A stretch of DNA of 64,000 nucleotides from Actinostola sp. cb2023 (Eukaryota > Cnidaria > Anthozoa > Actiniaria > Actinostolidae), in the NCBI GenBank assembly GCA_033675265.1, contig JAUJYZ010000989.1, positions 62,001 through 126,000 of the forward strand, in the 5' to 3' direction. The notes beneath the pieces are model-generated. The model was given only the letters and a program-made list of their open reading frames with translations. It was not told the DNA's origin and did not search any database. The translations under genes and the position numbers were made by a program. Of this stretch, positions 58,796 to 64,000 are shown piece after piece (the first letter of the stretch is position 1; each line of letters opens with the position of its first letter).

Positions 58796-59789
58796 CTGAA
58801 GCATTACAATAGTTTTTCACGAACTGTTACGCCAGTAAGTACACAATTGTAAATTAATGTTAGTTCTCGCATAAACTGCGGCAAAAACTTGTCAATCCAA
58901 ATAGAATTAAAACCCGTTGCAAAACTTTCATGACACGCTAGGAAGTTCTTAATCTTATTCTAAACATACTATATAAATTAATTGTTACGTATCGGAAGAT
59001 TCAAAAACAGTTGAGTTGATAAAGTAATAAACGTACCACTCGCCAACAGTCGTTTTTTCCTTTTTGATCTCTTTCTACTATCGGTTTTTTTTTTTGCTTC
59101 TTAATTTTTTCAGTTTGGTATCCGTGGTCATTCGTGGTCACTCGTGGTCACTCGTGGTCACTCGTGGTCCGTGGTCATCCGTGGTCATCCGTGGTCATCC
59201 GTGGTCATCCGTGGTCACTCGTGGTCATCCGTGGTCACTCGTGGTCACTTGTAGGGTACTTTAGACACGATCCTATTTCATAGTTTTATAATTAGTGCTA
59301 ATTAGTACTATTTAGTTAGTTAACTATTTCACGGATAGACTATTTAGTACTATTTAAAATTAGTATTATTTCACGCTTTTCTAAATTGCACTCTAGCACT
59401 TTCTGAAATAGAATAGTTCCCTAAAATCTAAGTATGTTTTTTCGATTTTGCTAACCAGTCGTTTATACAAAGTCTGAGCTGGCGGGTATTACATTATGTT
59501 GTCGAGTGCCGGGCGATTCCAAATTCTGCATGTTCTACCGAGTCGCGCAACAAGTAAAGGCTTTCAAGGCTTCCCTGTGTCTCTGTCAGTTCAGTTCGCG
59601 AATATCTTAGGCCGTGTTGACATGAATGTTGACATCGAGCGAAGCGTTCTTCACAGCTCCCTCATGAATAAAAGTTTTTTTTTTTTTTTTTTTTTGGAGG
59701 CCCATAAGTATGCGCCTTTCATGCTGCAGTGCATCCCAGTTCTCAATCGCACCAGGGCACGAGTAAACGCTCAATGAGCGTCTAGTTTG

Positions 59790-60316
59790 ATCATACGTCC
59801 AATTAAGTTATGACAATGACAGTTGCGTGACGAGGGAGACTGTGTCGGTGAGCATAGATAAAGATCTCCGAATCAGTACGTACTTGGTACGTCTGGAGGT
59901 TGCATAGGTCAGATGGTTCTGATAACGCCCTTCGTTCGTTGTAATTGAAGGCGCGTTTGTTTTGTTAAATATATTTAAGCTTACAAAGGCTTCAATAGCA
60001 CTATTTTCAGTCAATCATGCTTCTTCATTTCTCTTCTGCATATTAAACACAACTGCTTCTCTCTCGATACAGCACGAGCTTCTACACAGCACTTCTAGTC
60101 GGTAGTTGTGGAACGATGAGTTAGCACTTCTATATACGATCAAATACTTCGTATTTTATGTACCGATACGATCTAATCGACCACGTTTTCAGCCAATCGA
60201 AACCCTGAAACATACATTCCCTGCATTTTGTGTACAACGGAAAATAAATAAATAAAAATAAATAAAAATAAGAAAGCGTATTTTATAACTCGGGCTTCTT
60301 CCGGAAGTGCCCGAGT
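59790..60316 (-). mobile_element. hairpin-ended Helentron-like element, copy D
   Basis: On the minus strand the 5' hairpin ACTCGGGCACTTCCGG / AAGAAGCCCGAGT lies at 60316-60289, followed by TATAAAATACGC. Near 59810 the subterminal 3' region (GACAATGACAGTTGCGTGAC) matches copy B inverted, but its own terminal hairpin is lost where it meets the 3' end of element E. Confidence 0.55.
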
Positions 60317-60524
60317 AATAATCATTTCAGAACCTCTAAATATCTACAAACCGAATTTTGTTTCCCCTTTACTATTTTTGGGAAATGCACTTTCTTTTAT
60401 TGTAATTTTGTGTACAAAACATCGATAAGCGAAACACAGCCATTTTAGTAGATCACTTTTCTTTTATATTCACCGTGCGATGACTCTTACAACTTATTAT
60501 ATAGAGAACCACTGGATATGAGTA

Positions 60525-60783
60525 CAGTCATTTGCAAAAATTCTGGCCGCCACGGTATATCAATATATCAATATATCGGGTGCATCACTAATACTATTAA
60601 ATGAAGCAAAATTTACAAACAACAAACGTAAGACTAAAATAAACATTATACTAAATATTTCTACCAACTTTGCTGGCGTTAACACTCTTTAACGGGAATT
60701 TTCGATTATTTAATTACCCATAATGCACCTGATATATTGATATACTGATACTTCGTAGCGGCCAGAATTTTTGCAATTGACTG
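60525..60783. mobile_element. TA-target pogo-like MITE in the 76-bp repeat
   Basis: TA at 60523-60524 and 60784-60785 flank CAGTCATTTGCAAAAATTC and GAATTTTTGCAATTGACTG. Neighbouring units read ATGAGTAAGCGC, the intact TA target. Confidence 0.85.
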
Positions 60784-60979
60784 TAAGCACGCGCTCTGAT
60801 TGGCTACTCTACTAGTAGGCTATATCAGCTCTTATTATATAGACAACCACTGGATATGAGTAAGCGCGCGCTCTGATTGGCTACTCTACTAGTAGGCTAT
60901 ATCAGCTCTTATTATATAGACAACCACTGGATATGAGTAAGCGCGCGCTCTGATTGGCTACTCTACTAGTAGGCTATAT

Positions 60980-61280
60980 ATAGAGGTTATTACACGGGTA
61001 GTTGTTATTACACGGGTAGTTGTGTAATACGGCAGGATATTTTTACGAGTCATGTCAAAATACAAATAGACGAGTAAAAATGTCCAGCCGTATTACCCAA
61101 CTCCCCGTGTGATAAGTTGTTTATTGCACAACAACAAAATTAACGAAATTACCGTATTTTTCTCTGTACTGATATAAAAAGCGAGCGCGCGCGCAAAACC
61201 GGTTTTTTTTCTAAAACGTGTAATACGCTGTCATATTTGTACTCGTATTTGTACTGTAAGATTACAAGTTGTGCAATAAC
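60980..61280. mobile_element. second insertion in the 76-bp repeat
   Basis: GGTTATTACACGGGTAGTTG at left and CAAGTTGTGCAATAAC at right are imperfect inverses. TTGTAATAC-like words and a GCGAGCGCGCGCGC run lie inside. Intact units show CTATATCAGCTC at the interruption point. Confidence 0.55.
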
Positions 61281-61366
61281 AGCTCTTATTATATAGACAA
61301 CCACTGGATATGAGTAAGCGCGCGCTCTGATTGGCTACTCTACTAGTAGGCTATATCAGCTCTTTA

Positions 61367-61452
61367 ACAAATCGCAAGCGGTTTTCCATTGTCTGTACTC
61401 AAATCCATTGTCAATAAGAGTACAGACAATGGAAAACCGCTTGCGATTTGTT
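61367..61452. repeat. perfect 35-bp hairpin
   Basis: AACAAATCGCAAGCGGTTTT then CCATTGTCTGTACTC pairs exactly with the inverse at 61418-61452 across a 16-nt loop. It may be a tiny MITE or a hairpin RNA source. Confidence 0.85.
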
Positions 61453-62326
61453 AAGTGGAACCACTTTACAAATCAGCCCGAGTAATAGTATTAATAATGA
61501 TAATGATAATGATGATGATGATGATGACAATTAAAAGTGTGATGAACTTCAGTCTGACCTGATATAAATTCCATATTTCTACTATTAGTAAATATTTACG
61601 AGTTGTAAAATGGCTTTGTTTTTCCCGTGCAATCTGGAGGACCACAGGCAGCCCAAGCAGTATACTTGTGGGTTATCTAGTGATATGCCTTGCAGTACTT
61701 CTACCACAGGCAGCCCAAGCAGTATACTTGTGGGTTATTTTTGAGTATTTTAAAATATATCTCGAAATGTAAAAATATTGCTCAATAAACTGACATTCGC
61801 CTTTATTTACACTTATTTTGTGGTCTTTTGAAGTTCCGGGGTCATTTAGTGGTATTTTTAGCCATGTGATCCGTCCACTCCATGGCGAGTGCCCCTCCGA
61901 AGAAAATTCTCCCGAAGATCGATGAATTTCTTTTGCATGAATGTCCGCATTTCTAACCTTGCACGCACGTCACATCGAATCACTGAGCGCTTTTAAATCC
62001 AGTATCAAGATTTATCTTCTCAGTTAGACGTGTTTTTAATGATAATATGTAATTCTCATTACAATTAGATAGTTTTATCCTCTATTTATTTATTTATATA
62101 TCTAATCCTTTTTGTATATTTAACAATTATTCCCCGAAGTGGAGGTGAGTAGTGGTGGATATTTACAGAGCCGCGAGTCTTCGAGCAACAAGGTAAATAT
62201 TCACCACTACTCACCGACACTGAGGGGATAATTGTTTTAGTATTTACCAAATCAGTTGGATAAAGAATGTAGCTGTAGCTGTAGCTGTAGCTGTAGCGAA
62301 ACGAGACGCCATTTTGAATCTCGTCC

Positions 62327-62376
<50 letters not shown>

Positions 62377-62770
62377 TGCGCCAAAATTGCTATCCACGAT
62401 TTGGTAAATACTAATGCATATATAAATCGGTAAATTATTATTACCCATCATCCTCTTCGGTCTTGATAATGTGGGAGATAAAATCATGATGACTGTGTAG
62501 CTGTTGGTCAGCTGAGAAACATATGCAAAAAAAGTCAATGATAATAATTTATGATGCTGATGATGATTTGATATGATAACGATGGTATATTAATAATGAT
62601 GATAATGGTGATGCCATTGATGATGACGATGGTATGCGTTTTTCAAGAAATAAAGTATTATTATTATTATTATTACTGATAAAGAAACTATTATGATGAG
62701 TATATACAGAACAAATGTTCGGAAAAAATCAGACGCCTCGAGCGGGATTATTATTATTATCATTATTATA
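61453..62770. other. intergenic, small repeats
   Basis: No gene. It holds a 71-bp direct duplication at 61633-61740 (ACCACAGGCAGCCCAAGC twice), an inverted pair at about 62121-62235 (ACAATTATTCCCCGAAGTG, with CACTGAGGGGATAATTGT), a five-fold TGTAGC repeat at 62267-62296, and GAT/ATT microsatellites near 61490, 62540 and 62655. Confidence 0.5.
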
Positions 62771-64000
62771 CCACAGGTAGCCCAAGCTCAGTATCAGTGG
62801 CGTAAATACAGTAAATGTATAGGCTTTCTTGTTCTGGTGTACTTGAATAAATAAATAAAAAATCGTTTGCCTTTATTCGACTCATACTTGTTCCTTGTGT
62901 TGTCCTTTAACCTCTGTAGCAAATTTCTAACAAAATTCCGCTTGAAATTGAGAGAGTTACGGCGGTTTAAAAAAAAAATTCCCTACCAGTAAGAAAATAT
63001 AGAAGGTAGGTCACTCATGGTCGCCAGCGAACTCACATGGTCCCACTCAAATGCTCGTAAATCTCTCGAAACTAGACATAACGCCAAATTTCTTTCGAAA
63101 AACTGTAGTCCAATAAAGTCCGATAAATCACACTGCCAATCCTTCTTTACTCATCGCTATCTGCATCCAAGAGCAAGGTTTTTGTGACTTTCATCAGCAA
63201 CATGAACCTCTGTACCTTCAAGTCTGACACGGATTTTGAACGGCCGTACAAAAAATGCACACACCGGGGAGGGACAGAGGTACAATACAATACAACTTTA
63301 TTTCAACACGTGTCGTCCAGGAGCGTGAAGCTCGTTCAAAATACGAACGTGCAGTATATAAAATCTAATCAAGTTGACACTTGAATAAAATTTCGAAGAA
63401 CATAGTTTACAGTATTTCTTCTGTCAAATTAATGCTTCTGATTTCAAGGAAAAGGCCTAATGAGCAAATTCCAAATGGGGTATTGAAAATCAACACGAAT
63501 TCGAAGAAAAGATTTTGTTATAATCTCTGATAAGATATGGTTGCAATCCTCACGGGAGGGTACGGAAATTGTATTCAAGTGTCAAATGTACCTCTGTCCC
63601 TCCCCGGTGTGTGCATTTTTTGTACGGCCGTTCAAAATCCGTGTCAGACTTGAAGGTACAGAGGTTCATGTTGCTGATGAAAGTCACAAAAACCTTGCTC
63701 TGGATGCAGATAGCGATGAGTAAGAGAAGGAATGGCAGTGTGATTTATCGGACTTGTATTGGACTACAGTCATTACCGTAAGAAATTTGGCGTTATGTCT
63801 AGTTTCGAGAGATTTGATGAGCATTTGAGTGGGACCATGTGAGTTCGCTGGCGACCATGAGTGACCTACCTTCTATATTTTCTTACTGGTAGGGAATGTT
63901 TTTTTTAAACCGCCGTAACTCTCTCAATTTCAAGCGGAATGGCCTAGAAATTCCTACAGAGGTAAAGGACAACACAAGGAACAAGTATGAGTCGAATAAA
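62771..64000. mobile_element. foldback element, second copy, cut by the window end
   Basis: Starts CCACAGGTAGCCCAAGCTC and is collinear with 37646-38990 through both arms and centre. The right arm's terminus would lie about 115 bp beyond the window. It follows an ATT microsatellite. Confidence 0.9.

Larger units (their letters stand above)
57456..59268. mobile_element. inverted-repeat element with about 450-bp arms around a 131-codon ORF
   Basis: Arms 57456-57900 and 58797-59268 are inverse copies, starting at TAAAGTACCCTACAAGTGAC, with GTGACCACGA tandem repeats in each outer part and TGACACGCTAGGAAGTTCTT in both. Between them lie a GGAT satellite (58078-58190) and the ORF at 58400-58795. 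The arms differ by small indels, so it is not a fresh duplication. Confidence 0.75.
56328..59393. mobile_element. 3.1-kb TA-target element with GAGTGCAA ends carrying ORFs
   Basis: TA at 56326-56327 and 59394-59395 flank GAGTGCAATTTAGAAAAGC and GCTTTTCTAAATTGCACTC. The ends match the 141-bp MITE at 28923-29063. Cargo includes the Cys-rich ORF at 56456, a 45-bp minisatellite at 57040-57360, a nested inverted repeat (57456-57900 with 58797-59268), a GGAT satellite and the ORF at 58400. No recognisable transposase. Confidence 0.65.
55471..59785 (+). mobile_element. 4.3-kb Helentron-like composite element E
   Basis: The 5' hairpin is ACTCGTACCCAGGCCTAGGC / CGGGCACGAGT. The 3' end is GGGCACGAGTAAACGCTC then AATGAGCGTCTAG. 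The 3' asymmetric repeat GGGCACGAGT matches the changed 5' end, not the GCCCGAGT of copies A-C, supporting that both ends belong together. The interior contains a TA-target element (56328-59393), and pieces of one sequence inverted on either side of it (55735-55830 and 59560-59665, sharing GTTGACATCGAGCG). Confidence 0.55.
60485..61362. repeat. 76-bp tandem repeat broken by two insertions
   Basis: Units include AGCTCTTATTATATAGACAAC, then CACTGGATATGAGTAAGCGC, then CTCTGATTGGCTACTCTACT and AGTAGGCTATATC. The MITE 60525-60783 and a second insertion at about 60980-61280 interrupt units, so full copies flank them. Confidence 0.8.

Overview
The window is eukaryotic: GT-AG introns, short exons in long introns and dense transposon and satellite DNA. 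It most resembles an intron-rich, AT-rich, non-bilaterian or slowly evolving marine invertebrate (cnidarian, sponge, hemichordate or lancelet-like). The sequence does not settle the taxon. No rRNA, tRNA, CRISPR or prokaryotic operon structure was seen.

Three genes were rebuilt exon by exon with consistent splice phases. (1) A NEDD4-type C2-WW-WW-WW-HECT E3 ubiquitin ligase on the minus strand, 30505 down to 3549, with 28 coding exons and 801 codons plus stop. It appears complete. (2) The 3' six exons of a DENND3-like WD40 beta-propeller gene on the minus strand, 39880 down to 31805, lying head-to-tail upstream of NEDD4; its 5' part was not found. (3) A complete three-exon K50 PRD-class homeobox gene on the plus strand, 41200 to 53513, 221 codons plus stop, with the homeodomain split at position 46/47. 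It lies antisense beyond the last visible DENND3 exon and may sit inside a DENND3 intron. Two possible terminal exons of a plus-strand gene lie at the left edge, tail-to-tail with NEDD4.

The rest is mostly repeats. NEDD4 introns each tend to hold a different tandem repeat (GAT, CAC-rich, GGAAG, 17-bp, GAAT, 46-bp, ACTG, 43-bp, CTA). Three of the window's arrays are unusual because their unit contains a real exon-intron boundary: the donor of NEDD4 exon 11 (46 bp), the acceptor of NEDD4 exon 5 (43/44 bp) and the donor of homeobox exon 2 (93/96 bp, about 90 copies filling the 8.5-kb intron, with a 2.64-kb higher-order duplication). This is the strongest candidate for a previously undescribed pattern.

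Transposons are largely palindromic MITEs in several families: TTAA-target (2128, 20754, 36157), TA-target GAGTG-ended (28359, 28923, 31286, 56328), pogo-like CAGTC-ended (2674, 16491, 60525), a 1.35-kb foldback with a 5-bp TTTAC duplication (37646, and a second copy from 62771), and hairpin-ended elements with asymmetric terminal repeats resembling Helitron2/Helentron derivatives (9512, 43606, 54224, 55471, 59790). Several insertions landed inside tandem arrays, so neighbouring repeat units give the exact empty site. From 53.5 kb to the right end the window is almost entirely nested mobile DNA, including an element carrying a small zinc-finger ORF that resembles a DM domain.
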